DNA of 64,000 nucleotides from Myxococcales bacterium (GTDB taxonomy: Bacteria; Myxococcota_A; Polyangia; Polyangiales; JADJMO01): assembly GCA_016709545.1 (NCBI GenBank), contig JADJMO010000007.1:248001-312000 (forward strand), written 5' to 3'. This document shows, in pieces, positions 21,601-30,354 of the stretch (the first letter of the stretch is position 1; each line of letters opens with the position of its first letter). A model generated the notes under the pieces. That model saw nothing but the letters and a program-made list of their open reading frames with translations, made no database searches and was not told where the DNA came from. The position numbers were made by a program, and so were the translations under genes.

Positions 21601-22765
21601 CAAGAACCCGGGCAAGAAGGCGGACGACGTCGCCAAGGACTACGTCGACGAGGAGCGCGCCTCCGCGCTCTCGAACGCGGTTCTCCTCCGCCTCGGCCTC
21701 GGCCAGGAGGAAGAGGCCATCAAGGACAGCGAGACCTTCGACAAGAAGTTCGGCGCCAAGCGCAAGGACCAGGCGCGCCAGATCTTCCTCGCCATCGGTG
21801 AGCACTACATCGAGCAGGGCGAGTGGAAGAAGGGTCTCGACCGCATCGAGAAGTTCATCAAGAACTACGATGCCACCGCGCGTCTCGACGAGAAGTACCA
21901 CACGCGCGCCATGGCCGGCCGTGCGTCGCGGGCCCTGAAGCAGAACGCTGGCGCCGAGAAGTACTTCGGTGAGATCCGCGCCGACTGGGGCAAGGACCGC
22001 AACGGCAAGCGCAAGGAGCTCGAGGACTACGCCGCCAAGAACCCGGGCGCCGCCTACTCGGCCCGCTCGAACACCTACGGCGCCGTCGCCGAGGCGCTCC
22101 TGTTCTTCGCGGACAAGGAGTACGACAAGGCCAACGCGCTCAAGTTCGAACCCTACAAGGGCGGCTCGGACGACAAGGCCTGGACCGACTACTTCACCAA
22201 GACGTTCGGCCCCTACATCAAGAAGCGCATCGACCTCAACCAGCCGGCGTACGAGTCGTACGTGAAGGTCTTCTGCCTCGGCGAGAAGATCGACCCGGCC
22301 GAGTGCACCCGTGAGTGGAAGGACCTCGGCGAGGCCTACGCGTCGAAGTTCGTCGTCGAGGCCTCCAGCAAGGCCGGCGACCTCTACGCCGACACCTACG
22401 ACAAGGCCTACAACGCTCCGCTCGGTCCCTCGCTGACCGACCTGCCGAGCGACGCGCCGAACATCAAGAAGGAGAAGGGGATCCTCCGTCGCCTCTTCTA
22501 CAACAAGCTCGACCAGGTCGCGCAGCCGATCATCCAGCCCGCCCGTACCGCGTTCAAGGAGTGCCTCGAGGTCTCGACCCGCGCGCAGTTCTTCGACGAG
22601 TACTCGGAGCGCTGCGAGAAGTGGCTCGCGAAGAAGTTCAAGAACGAGTACCGCACGCTCGCCGAGCTGCGCCCGTCCGCCGGCCTCGTGGGCTCCGGCA
22701 TCAAGGACCGCGCGTTCCTCGTCGACAGCAAGCTCGTTCCGTTCGACGTGGCGGGTCGCAAGTGA
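18689..22765 (+). CDS. large periplasmic TPR protein, GltD/AgmU-like
   Basis: 1358 residues from ATG 18689 (GAGG upstream). A signal peptide ends near ASAQA. The remainder is almost wholly helical, Lys/Glu/Ala-rich, with many TPR-like pairs (GYAYYKKGFIYWNQGNYKEAVTSF, RGFLYYDSQHWDEAAEAF, EWKKGLDRIEKF). In size and position it resembles the large TPR periplasmic protein GltD (AgmU) of the Myxococcus gliding machinery. The following TPR lipoprotein and AgmX/PglI-type protein match GltE and GltG. The assignment is by architecture and order only. The gene starts 65 bases after the previous one and ends 23 bases before the next. Confidence 0.82.
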   Translation: MNWRLSIGSMAFGVALLAHAQDASAQAKPAPTAAPVTGAPTGTSTQGGWLKAGANECISGEAKKALSSCPGGQLKKASGKKGGPNFVEQDVQQKKTEKKIDKPVAIDIPRPSPELSKKLETSLMQEIFALEKQLEKTKVTNDKHITLSRRLAESWYELERLKQGEALDLTTKILEGEKKKQNVDALKTQRTKAETLRDKAQGRVVELYKMIIEKHDDYQKLDEVLYYLAYEYEQQKATDPNDKAQIKKERESKEKALAAYLDLIKKRPKSKYVSAAYIAYGDLYFEDALNGKIDWKIPLEAYDRVIASGEPPENKQYGYAYYKKGFIYWNQGNYKEAVTSFKKAIDFGQKFPDLPKAPQIAEEARKELVPVYAEYGKAEEAYGFFSSISGDKGGDKTKTIGFLEKLGEEYLARAHPEEARKLFLDLKGLNPANACFYETRITEAIINKSAKDKPAIKTQLTQLVKTWTGYRDSAAPAEKKQACGNQTAWLLAEHALAWTYEAMGDLGCPPDPEKKAANPKARPGTCNKTTLEHAIGAFELILGNPVTGSKATFTTFDGYKFNTKRPEDAPTIPKLKYAYADILYGQQMWDKCGPAFDEVVALDPNSDVAGDAAFAAVLCYQNMYDKEYKAKDKQENSKGKGTVGGKEKGVDDNVKKANAPKDMTAYQAKMVGAFDRFVCYVKPDAASKSYKEDQEKLIEIKHRRGFLYYDSQHWDEAAEAFKEVAVGHPEHEYGVVDAGFYLDAVVRIYLYADPARSNCGKQMSDDVNGLINLYCDKEKVTARLKDKKKAEEFLNTSGGICDRMIAARADLEAISAQDLAKAEKFEEAGDKFLKLADDVCTGALAQSELDKKATEAGAKKKGKPGQPVKEEASACDERGDVYLYNAAMNYQRASKIKRAMDIRQGRILKKVEWKSKETYRLTMKDLADDYRRIALYGFAAEWYEKFAQADANITKYLELVQSTKSFQEQLGKNPGKKADDVAKDYVDEERASALSNAVLLRLGLGQEEEAIKDSETFDKKFGAKRKDQARQIFLAIGEHYIEQGEWKKGLDRIEKFIKNYDATARLDEKYHTRAMAGRASRALKQNAGAEKYFGEIRADWGKDRNGKRKELEDYAAKNPGAAYSARSNTYGAVAEALLFFADKEYDKANALKFEPYKGGSDDKAWTDYFTKTFGPYIKKRIDLNQPAYESYVKVFCLGEKIDPAECTREWKDLGEAYASKFVVEASSKAGDLYADTYDKAYNAPLGPSLTDLPSDAPNIKKEKGILRRLFYNKLDQVAQPIIQPARTAFKECLEVSTRAQFFDEYSERCEKWLAKKFKNEYRTLAELRPSAGLVGSGIKDRAFLVDSKLVPFDVAGRK

Positions 22766-22788
22766 CTGGGTCTCAAGTGGAGAAGAAG

Positions 22789-24465
22789 ATGAACCGCAGC
22801 TTCGTTCGTTCGCTCGGTACCTCGTTCGCGTTCGCCGTGGCCACCGCCTCCGTGGTGGCCGCGTGCGGCACCCCGCCGGCCGCCAACAACCCGGTCAAGA
22901 CCGGCGGTGGCAAGACCGTCAGCACCAACGTCCAGCCCGGTGGAGCGGAAGTGAAGCCGGAAGCGGCCGACGCCTTCACGCAGGCCGTGCAGGAGTTCAA
23001 GAAGCACGAAGAACAGCGCGACTGGGACGACGCGAGCTGCTCCGCCGTCTCGGCGAAGTTCCTCGCGGCCGGCAAGGCCCAGGGCGACAAGTTCCCCGCC
23101 GCGCACTACAACGCCGGCGTCACCCTGCTCCGCTGCAGCAAGGAGGGCGACGCCACCGCCGAGTTCGACATCGCGCTCGCCGAGAAGAAGGCCCTCGCCG
23201 CCGCTTCCAGCGACCCGAAGGTCAAGAGCGATCCCGAGTTCCACCAGGTGTGGGTCCAGAAGGCGATGATCCGCTTCCGCAAGGGAGACATCGCGGGCAT
23301 CGGCGAGGCGATCGAGACCATCACCACCAAGGGCCTCGACCCGGACGGCTCGCAGAACGTCGAGGCGTTCGTGTCGCTCGGCCTGCTCTACCGCGAGCGC
23401 TGGAACCGCGACCCGAAGAACCCGCTCACGACCAAGAAGGACGACTACGGCTTCGCCGACGACCTCGCGCGTGCGCAGTTCTGGCTGCAGAACGCGCTGT
23501 CGATCAACGACGCCTTCATGCCGGCCTACAACCAGCTCGCCCTGTTCTACCTGGACAAGGCCCGCCATGTCGGCAAGAAGAAGGCCGAGTTCAGCGCCGC
23601 GATGAAGAAGGATCCTTCGCTGAAGGACAAGCCCAAGGCGGACATCCAGACCCTCGAGCTCGGCCTCCTCGTCGCCGAAGAGGCGAGCCGCCGTGACGCG
23701 GGCTACGCCGGCATCTGGAACACCCAGGGCCTCATCCTCCTCGAGATGAACCGCACCTCGAGCGCCACCAAGGCGTTCGCCAAGGCCACCGAGAAGGACG
23801 GCAAGTTCTTCGAGGCCTGGATGAACTACGCCGCGATCAACCTCCAGTTCCGTGGCTGGGTCGAGGCCGCCAAGGGCTACGAGAAGGCCAAGGATCTGCG
23901 CCCCAAGGACTACGACGCGAAGCTCGGCTACGCGGTCGCTGTCCGTGGTCAGCTCGACGGCGCCTTGACCTACAAGGACGAAGTCGCGCGCAAGCAGGGC
24001 GACTGCACCGACCCCGAGAAGGGCGGCACGCCGGCTTGCAAGGAGATCACCGCCAAGGCCCCCGGCATCATCGCCGAGCAGGAGGGCAAGGCGAAGGACT
24101 ACTTCACCAAGGCCAACACGGCGTACGACGCCGCGCGGGACCTCGATCCGAACCGCCCCGAGGCGCACTACAACAAGGCGCTCCTCGTCGAGAAGTACAG
24201 CTTCAAGGTGGACTCGAAGATCACCACCCTGATGGCCTACGAGCAGGCCGAGAAGCTCTACAACGAGTTCGTCACCAAGTTCCAGGGCAAGCCCGAGTAC
24301 GAGAAGCTCGTGAAGGACGCCAAGAGCCGCGCCGAAGAGGCGGCCAAGTCCGCCGACTTCGAGAAGAAGGCGATGGCCACCCCCGCCCCCGCCCCGGCCC
24401 CGGCTCCGGCCCCGGCCGGTTCCGTCGTCGGTGCCCCGGCGCCGTCCGCGTCCGTGAAGAAGTAA
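22789..24465 (+). CDS. TPR lipoprotein, GltE/AglT-like
   Basis: 558 residues from ATG 22789 (GGAG upstream). The signal sequence ends in the lipobox VVAAC, so it should be lipid-anchored in the envelope. TPR units include AAHYNAGVTLLRC.KEGDATAEFDIAL, ARAQFWLQNALSINDAFMPAYNQLALFYLDKA and AFAKATEKDGKFFEAWMNYAAINLQ. The C-terminus is an Ala-Pro repeat (PAPAPAPAPAPAG). In Myxococcus, AglT/GltE is a TPR protein of the gliding complex beside GltD. Followed by a strong terminator, so the AgmX/PglI-type gene probably has its own promoter or depends on readthrough. Confidence 0.82.
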   Translation: MNRSFVRSLGTSFAFAVATASVVAACGTPPAANNPVKTGGGKTVSTNVQPGGAEVKPEAADAFTQAVQEFKKHEEQRDWDDASCSAVSAKFLAAGKAQGDKFPAAHYNAGVTLLRCSKEGDATAEFDIALAEKKALAAASSDPKVKSDPEFHQVWVQKAMIRFRKGDIAGIGEAIETITTKGLDPDGSQNVEAFVSLGLLYRERWNRDPKNPLTTKKDDYGFADDLARAQFWLQNALSINDAFMPAYNQLALFYLDKARHVGKKKAEFSAAMKKDPSLKDKPKADIQTLELGLLVAEEASRRDAGYAGIWNTQGLILLEMNRTSSATKAFAKATEKDGKFFEAWMNYAAINLQFRGWVEAAKGYEKAKDLRPKDYDAKLGYAVAVRGQLDGALTYKDEVARKQGDCTDPEKGGTPACKEITAKAPGIIAEQEGKAKDYFTKANTAYDAARDLDPNRPEAHYNKALLVEKYSFKVDSKITTLMAYEQAEKLYNEFVTKFQGKPEYEKLVKDAKSRAEEAAKSADFEKKAMATPAPAPAPAPAPAGSVVGAPAPSASVKK

Positions 24466-24482
24466 CGCTCTTCTCGCTCGGT

Positions 24483-24528
24483 CGACGCCTCCCCCCTCTC
24501 CCGAGGGTCGGAGGCGTCGGTTCTTTTT
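24483..24528 (+). terminator. rho-independent terminator
   Basis: The 10-base arms CGACGCCTCC (24483-24492) and GGAGGCGTCG (24510-24519) are perfectly complementary around a 17-base loop. They are followed by TTCTTTTT (24521-24528). It lies 17 bases after the stop of the TPR lipoprotein gene. Confidence 0.85.
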
Positions 24529-24670
24529 GTGTCCCGTCGGGAACTCCTGCCGACCCCTCGTGTCGGTCTCTACGAACGGCGCCGGTGCTGCCCAGGGGCA
24601 GCCGATAGGCCCCGCACAGGTTCGACGCGACAGGAGCAAGCCTCCGCCGCGTGAAGGAGAGGTATTCCCC

Positions 24671-26150
24671 ATGGCCCCCACCACGTCTTCCGCCGCCTCG
24701 ATGTTCACCGCCCAGAGCTCGGACACCTTCGGCTACCGCCTCGTCAAGCGCGCGGACCTCGCCGCCTCCGAGGTCGAGGACGACAACACCTCCGCGATCG
24801 AGGTGATGGTCGGCTGGGGTGAGAACCTCCTCCACGTCGCGCACCTCACCGGCAAGAAGGGCTTCGCGCTCGGCGAGGACGGCGACTTCGCGGTGCCCGC
24901 CGAGAAGCTCGGCTCGCTCCGCCTCGGCCTCGTCGAGGACGGCGCGCTGATCGTGCCCGAGGGCGCGAAGGGGCACGTCGACTTCGGCAGCGAGCGTCTC
25001 AGCCTCGACGAGCTGCGCGCCAGCCAGCGCCTCGTGAACGGTCGCCTGCCGCTCGCTCGTGGGCAGAAGGCGCGCCTCGAGCTCGCGGGCTTCACGGTGC
25101 ACGTCGCGGCGGTCGCCGCCGGCAAGAAGCTCTCGGGCGGCACCAAGCGTCGCCGCGCGCTCGGCCTGTGGGTCGGCTCGGCGCTCCTGCACGTGGGCAT
25201 CGTGACCGCGCTGATGATGTCGCCCGGCAACTCGCTCGACGACGACTCGGCGGGCCTCGACAAGTCGACGGCCGCGTACCTGATGCAGATGCAGAAGAAC
25301 AACGCCGAGCACGAGGCCAAGGAGCAGGAGTCCGACGCGACGGCCAAGACCGACGGCGAGAAGGCGGGCAAGGACGGCAAGGCGCACGCGGGCGTCGAGG
25401 GCACGATGGGCTCGCCCAAGGCGAACGTCACCGGCGGCCACTACGAGGTGAAGGGCCCGCCGGACAGCGCCGAGGTGAAGCTCGCCAAGACGCGCGCGCT
25501 CATCGAGTCCGGCAACATCGGCGCCATCGGCGCGCTCAGCGCGGTCTTCGGCGCGAACCCCTCGGCCATGACCTCGTTCGACGGCGCCGACGTCACCATC
25601 GGTCGCGACCCCAACGACTTCCAGGGCAACATGACCGGCGACCACGGTGGCGACTCGTGGGGCTACAACGGCCTCGGCATGAAGGGCGTGGGTCCGGGCG
25701 GCGGCTGCATGATCGGCCTCTGCGACGGCATCGGCCTCGGCACCGTCGGCGACTTCGGCACCAAGGGTCCGGGCAATGGCTGGGAGACCGGCCCCGGCGG
25801 CAAGGACCTCAAGCACAAGACCAAGACGGTGAAGCCGCCCGTCGATGGCACGACCGACATCACCGGCCGGCTCCCGCAGGAGACCATCAAGCGCATCGTG
25901 CACGCGAACTTTCCCCGCTTCCGCGCCTGCTACGAGACCGGCCTCAAGAAGGACCCGGGCCTGCGCGGGACGGTCATCACGCGGTTCATCATCGACACCA
26001 CCGGCGCCGTCGAGTCGGCCTCGCAGTCCGGCGGCACCCTCGAGGACGGCAACGTGAAGAGCTGCGTCCGCAACGTGTTCGCGGGCCTGAGCTTCCCCGA
26101 GCCCGAGTCGGGCAAGGTGATGGTCACCTACCCGCTCTCGCTCGACAACG

Positions 26151-26155
<5 letters not shown>
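24671..26155 (+). CDS. AgmX/PglI C-terminal domain protein (FHA-like N-terminus, one helix, TonB-C-like end)
   Basis: 494 residues from ATG 24671 (GAAGGAGAGG upstream). The N-terminal cytoplasmic part (about 15-150; VMVGWGENLLHVAHL, FALGEDGDFAVPAEKLG) matches the FHA-like start of AgmX/PglI proteins. A basic TKRRR precedes one membrane helix (about 168-185), then a charged and Gly-rich periplasmic region. The C-terminal domain is diagnostic: RLPQETIKRIVHANFPRFRACYE, RGTVITRFIIDTTGAV and the final FPEPESGKVMVTYPL. In Myxococcus these proteins (PglI/GltG, AgmX/GltJ) link the inner-membrane motor to the envelope TPR proteins during gliding. The motor genes (AglRQS type) are not in this window. 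Confidence 0.88.
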
Positions 26156-26390
<235 letters not shown>

Positions 26391-26864
26391 ATGCGTCGCG
26401 GGCTCGTTCTCGGTCTCGTCGCCGCTGCGAGTTGCACGCCTGCGGCCGGGCCGGGCTCGGTGCCTGCAGGCAACGCCTGCTGGCCCATCGTCCCGCTGCG
26501 CATCGAGGAGCGTGACTACGGCCAGCCGTGGGAGCCGGTGCTCACCCTCGACGCCGAAGGGCGCGTCCGCCGCAAGGCGGGCACGTTCGGGCTCCTCGCC
26601 GACGACAAGTTCGACATGACCATGGGCGGCTCGCTGGTCTGCTTGCCGAACCGTTACGTCGAGCAGAACGGCGCGAAGACGGCGCTCCACCACGAGCCGG
26701 ACGGCGCGCTCGTCGAGGGGAGCCACCGCGTCTTCGTCGCGCCGGACGGCATGGTCACCTTCGTCAAGGGCGGGCCCGGTGCGGGCCGCGTGCGGGTGAT
26801 CGGCACGCTCGACGAGGGTACGCGCCGCACGGCCGCGCTGCTCGCGTTCGCGGCGTTCCTGTGA
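26391..26864 (+). CDS. small putative lipoprotein
   Basis: 157 residues from ATG 26391. A short signal sequence ends AAASC, a fair lipobox. The body shows PWEPVLTLDAEGRVRRKAGTFG and HRVFVAPDGMVTFV, beta-rich, with two further Cys. I do not recognise a family. It sits right after the repeat tract and is convergent with the lipoprotein gene at 27410-26868, three bases away. Confidence 0.6.
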   Translation: MRRGLVLGLVAAASCTPAAGPGSVPAGNACWPIVPLRIEERDYGQPWEPVLTLDAEGRVRRKAGTFGLLADDKFDMTMGGSLVCLPNRYVEQNGAKTALHHEPDGALVEGSHRVFVAPDGMVTFVKGGPGAGRVRVIGTLDEGTRRTAALLAFAAFL

Positions 26865-26867
26865 GCC

Positions 26868-27410
26868 TCACTTCGGCGTGAAGTGCACCGAGGTGCTCAC
26901 CTTGGTGGGCAGGCCCTTCGCGCTCGGCGCGAACGTCGCCGCGGCGAACGCCGCGGTCGCGCACTTCACGAACGCGGCATCCTTCACCGCGGAGCGAGGG
27001 CGGTCGACCTTGGCCTGCCCGCCCGCCGCCGGCACGAGGAGGTCGACCCCGAAGTCGAACGCGGACTTCGTGGGCAGCGTCGCCCAGCAAGCGGCGAGCG
27101 CGTCGAACTGCGCCGCGATGGCCTTCTGGAACGGAGCCTTCGTCGCGTCGTCGTTGGGGCCGCCGCCGATGTGCATGCCGATGTTGCGGAGCTCCACGGC
27201 GGGCTTGGTGGCCGGGACGACGCTCTCCGGCGCGGGCGCGGTCGCCACGGCCATCTGTGGCGCCGTCGGGAGCTCGATGGAGGTCGGGGCCGCGGGCGGC
27301 GATGCAACGAGCGGCGCTGCTGGTGGCGCGGGCTGCGCCGTCGGCGTCGGTTCCTGTCGCGCACACGCACAGAGGGGGATCAGGATCGAGGAGAGCGCAC
27401 GGCGCAGCAT
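26868..27410 (-). CDS. lipoprotein with TonB-C/AgmX-like C-terminal domain
   Basis: 180 residues from ATG 27410. The signal sequence ends PLCAC (lipobox-like), followed by a Pro/Ala-rich linker (about 18-75). The last ~85 residues have the TonB-C/AgmX layout: FDALAACWATLP, then FGVDLLVPAAGGQAKVD, then FVKCATAAFAAATFAPSAKG. That means a helix with a Cys, a strand pair, a second Cys and a final strand. The similarity to the AgmX/PglI end is by pattern only. Such a lipoprotein could be an envelope partner of the cluster upstream; that is inference. Confidence 0.65.
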   Translation of the reverse strand: MLRRALSSILIPLCACARQEPTPTAQPAPPAAPLVASPPAAPTSIELPTAPQMAVATAPAPESVVPATKPAVELRNIGMHIGGGPNDDATKAPFQKAIAAQFDALAACWATLPTKSAFDFGVDLLVPAAGGQAKVDRPRSAVKDAAFVKCATAAFAAATFAPSAKGLPTKVSTSVHFTPK

Positions 27411-27448
27411 GGCCCTCGACTAGCGGACCTCGCCGCCGAGGGCCCAGA

Positions 27449-28825
27449 TCACGACATGAAGTGCACGACGTCGTCCGCCGCGATCGGGATCGCGCGGGTG
27501 AGCACCTCGGGCGCACCGTCGGTGCACAGGACGTCGTCCTCGAGCCGGATGCCGCGCACGTCGCGGAACGCCTCGAGCCGACCGTTGTCGAGGTCGTTGG
27601 CGAACGGCGCCGCGACCTCGCCGCCGAGGATCGCCGGCACCTGGTAGAACCCGGGCTCGATGGTGACGCACATGCCCGGCGCGAGATCGCGGTCGAGGCG
27701 CAGGTAGGCGTCGCCGAAGCGCTTCGAGCGGGCGCGGCCCGGCGCGTAGCCCGCGCGGTCGCCGAGGTCTTCCATGTCGTGCACGTCGAGGCCGAGCAGG
27801 TGCCCGACCCCGTGCGGGAAGAACACCGCCCCGGCGCCGCGCTCGATCAGGCCGTCGACGGCGCCGCGGAACACGCCGAGGTGCACGAGCCCCTCGAGCA
27901 TCACGCGCGCGGCCGCGAGGTGGATGTCGCGGTAGCGCACGCCAGGGCGCACCATCTCGATGCCCTTGCGGTTGGCCGCGAGGACGAGGTCGTAGATCGC
28001 GCGCTGGGTCGCGCTGAACCGCCGGCTCGCCGGGTAGACGCGGGTGACGTCGCTCGCCCAGCCGGCGCGGTTCTCGGTGCCGGCGTCGACCAGCAGCAGG
28101 TCACCCTCTTGCACCGTGCGGTGCGCGTGCTCCGCGTGCAGCACCTCGCCGTGGGTGGTGACGATCGAGCCGTAGGCGGGCGTGCCCTCGACGGCGGTCA
28201 TCTCGGCCTCGATCGCCGCCTTCACCGCCGCCTCCTTCACCCCGGGGCGCAGGGCGCGGGCGCCCGCGCGGTGGGCGCGCTCGGTGATCGCCGCGGCGTC
28301 GCGCATCTCCGCGAGGGCGGCCGGGTCGTGGTGGAGACGGAGGGCGACCATCGCGTCGGCGAGGCGCGCGTCGGCGCCCTCGAGGCGCGCGCCCGAGCGG
28401 GGCGCGACCGCGCGGCCGAGCACCTCACCGAGGAACGCGGCGGTCTGATCCTCTTGCGGCGGCAGGGTGGCGATGGCCTTGCCGGCGATCGCTCCCGCGA
28501 GCGCGTCGAGCCAGCGCACCTCGTCCACGCCGGTCGCCGCGCGGATCGCCTCCGGGCTCTCGACCTCGCCGTGCCAGAGCGCGTCGTCGTCGGCCGGGCG
28601 CTCGAGGAACAGCACGCTGCGCCCGCCGTCCACGAGGAGCGCGGCCCCCGCGAGCGGCTGCCCCACGAGGTAGAGGAAATGACTCTCCGCGCGGAACGGG
28701 TAGCGATTGGCGGCGTAGTTGCGGGCGCGGGGTCGACCCGCCGCGAGCAGCGCGGGCTGCCCCCCGAGGTGTTCGGCGAGCTTGTTCCGGCGAGCGACGA
28801 AGGCGGCGGCGGCGGTCTCTTGCAC
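27449..28825 (-). CDS. pepP: Xaa-Pro aminopeptidase (M24 family)
   Basis: 458 residues, GTG start. N-terminal aminopeptidase-P domain (FLYLVGQPLAGAALLVDGG) then the pita-bread catalytic domain. Metal ligands: LLVDAGTE (Asp), SDVTRVYP (Asp), HGVGHLLGLDVHD (His), TIEPGFY (Glu) and GIRLEDDVL (Glu). It releases N-terminal residues next to proline, using two Mn ions in the cytoplasm. Length matches E. coli PepP (about 440). Divergent from the DUF6629 gene at 28880. Confidence 0.94.
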   Translation of the reverse strand: MQETAAAAFVARRNKLAEHLGGQPALLAAGRPRARNYAANRYPFRAESHFLYLVGQPLAGAALLVDGGRSVLFLERPADDDALWHGEVESPEAIRAATGVDEVRWLDALAGAIAGKAIATLPPQEDQTAAFLGEVLGRAVAPRSGARLEGADARLADAMVALRLHHDPAALAEMRDAAAITERAHRAGARALRPGVKEAAVKAAIEAEMTAVEGTPAYGSIVTTHGEVLHAEHAHRTVQEGDLLLVDAGTENRAGWASDVTRVYPASRRFSATQRAIYDLVLAANRKGIEMVRPGVRYRDIHLAAARVMLEGLVHLGVFRGAVDGLIERGAGAVFFPHGVGHLLGLDVHDMEDLGDRAGYAPGRARSKRFGDAYLRLDRDLAPGMCVTIEPGFYQVPAILGGEVAAPFANDLDNGRLEAFRDVRGIRLEDDVLCTDGAPEVLTRAIPIAADDVVHFMS

Positions 28826-28879
28826 GGCGCGAGTCTAGCGCGTCGCCCGCCGACCGTTCGAGCTAGGCTCAGCTTCCCC

Positions 28880-29539
28880 GTGTGCTTCAACGCCCAGGCG
28901 AGCTTCGGCGCCGCCGTCGCCCTCACCGCCATCGGCGCCGTCAGCCTGCGCCGCGTCACCCGCCGCGCGCTGCTGCCGTTCGCCGCCATTCCGCTCCTGT
29001 TCGCGATCCAGCAGGTCTCCGAGGGCATGCTCTGGCGGGTGCTGGTCACCGCGCCGTGGGGGCGGAGCGCCGACCCGATCGGTCGGGTGTTCCTGTTCTT
29101 CGCCCTCTTCGTGTGGCCCTCGTACCTGCCGCTGTCGCTGTGGATCGCCGAGGAAGAGGCCCATCGCGCTCGCTGGCTCGGGCTCCTGACCGGCGTCGGC
29201 ACGGTGGTCGGCGGATACCTCATGGGGTGCGCGGTGCTGCGCCCGTCCTATGCGTGCATCGCCTTCGGCAACCTCTACTACGGCGTCGACACCGACGCGG
29301 TGCTGCGGCCGCTCGTGCCGTTCGTGTACGTCGCGACCATCCTCGCGCCGCTGCTCGTGTCCTCGCTGCGCGGGGCGCGCGCGATCGCGCTCGTGGCGCT
29401 CGCCTCGTTCTCCATCGCCGGCACGCTGTTCCGCGTGGGCTTCGCCTCGGTCTGGTGCTTCTTCGCGGCGGTGCTCAGCGGCGTCGTCGCGATCGTCGCG
29501 GGCCTCGGCCGCGAGGTCCCTACGGCCCGCGCCGCCTAG
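28880..29539 (+). CDS. DUF6629-family integral membrane protein
   Basis: 219 residues from GTG 28880. Starts VCFNAQASFGAAVALTAIGAV, close to the MCFSATASF opening of the DUF6629 family, then AAIPLLFAIQQVSEGMLW. Six to seven hydrophobic helices cover the whole length. Function of the family is unknown. Tail-to-tail overlap of four bases with the gene at 30039-29536. Confidence 0.8.
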   Translation: MCFNAQASFGAAVALTAIGAVSLRRVTRRALLPFAAIPLLFAIQQVSEGMLWRVLVTAPWGRSADPIGRVFLFFALFVWPSYLPLSLWIAEEEAHRARWLGLLTGVGTVVGGYLMGCAVLRPSYACIAFGNLYYGVDTDAVLRPLVPFVYVATILAPLLVSSLRGARAIALVALASFSIAGTLFRVGFASVWCFFAAVLSGVVAIVAGLGREVPTARAA

Positions 29540-30039
29540 CCTGCGACGCGGACGAAGTACTGCCGAGAGCCGCGCACCTCGAAGTGCTCGACGATCCCGC
29601 CGTCGAGCGCCGCGAGCAGCCGCGTCGGCCGGAACGCGCGCGGGCCTTCCGCGGCGACGAACCCGACGTAGAACGAGTCCACGTCGTGCCCGAGCATGAG
29701 CGCCCAACGCATGAGCTCGTCGACGTCGGTGCGGATGCGCGCGCCCTCGCTCGGCAGCGCCCGAGAGAGGAGGTCGCCCTCGAGCCACGCGAGGGTGGAA
29801 TCGTCCTCGTCCGGGGACTCGACCTCGACGAACACCGCGCCCGAGCGGCGCGCGTCGCTCGCCAGGATCTGGCCGCCCGGCACGCGAGGCAGCCCACGCG
29901 ACATGGTCGCGCGGAGGGCGGACACGATGCAGCCGCTCATGTCGAGGGGGACGTCCACGCGGAAGGTGCACGGGACGACGTGAAAGGCTCGGGGGCGGTC
30001 CCACCGTTCGAGGCGGACCTCACGGGTCTTGCAGTCCAT
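29536..30039 (-). CDS. uncharacterised soluble protein
   Basis: 167 residues from ATG 30039. It begins MDCKTREVRLERWDRPRAF, mixed alpha/beta, no signal or membrane segment. A PilZ-like reading of VPCTFRVDVPLDMSGCIVSALRATMSRG is possible but weak (no RxxxR..D/NxSxxG). I do not recognise a family. Follows the small lipoprotein gene at 30354-30103 by 63 bases. Confidence 0.65.
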   Translation of the reverse strand: MDCKTREVRLERWDRPRAFHVVPCTFRVDVPLDMSGCIVSALRATMSRGLPRVPGGQILASDARRSGAVFVEVESPDEDDSTLAWLEGDLLSRALPSEGARIRTDVDELMRWALMLGHDVDSFYVGFVAAEGPRAFRPTRLLAALDGGIVEHFEVRGSRQYFVRVAG

Positions 30040-30102
30040 GGCGTGCGGTCGTCGCTACCGGACACACCCGCGATCGGCCAAGTTCGAGGCAGCGATCGCC
30101 GG

Positions 30103-30354
30103 TCAGGACTTCGGTACGCACACGTCGCGCACCACGTCGCACCGCTGGTCGAGCCCGCAGCCCTGGGTGCCGCACGGGATCTTCTCGCACCGCTCGGTGA
30201 TGGTGTTGCACGCGAGGTTGGTCGGGCAGCCCGCGATCTTGCAGCCGCCCGCGGTCACGTAGAGCACGCCGCCCACCGCTGCGTTCGCCACCGCCGGGCC
30301 GACCTTGCCGCCGCACCCGAGCACGAGCACCGCGAGGGCGAGCGCGCGCCTCAC
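30103..30354 (-). CDS. small Cys-rich lipoprotein
   Basis: 83 residues from GTG 30354, which overlaps the stop of the DUF2804 gene (GTGA); GTG 30357 is an alternative. Signal sequence RALALAVLVLGC with lipobox VLGC. The mature part has about nine Cys (GGCKIAGCPTNLACN, CEKIPCGTQGCGLDQRC), likely disulphide-bonded. Similar short modules appear in larger myxobacterial surface proteins. Function unknown. Confidence 0.7.
   Translation of the reverse strand: MRRALALAVLVLGCGGKVGPAVANAAVGGVLYVTAGGCKIAGCPTNLACNTITERCEKIPCGTQGCGLDQRCDVVRDVCVPKS

Noticed and set aside
18581..21901. A 1106-codon minus-strand open frame in the TPR cluster
   Set aside because: Leu/Val/Glu-rich mirror of the Lys/Glu-rich TPR gene; no start signal or domain.
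29536..30039. PilZ domain in the protein at 30039-29536
   Set aside because: The RxxxR and D/NxSxxG motifs are not present together.
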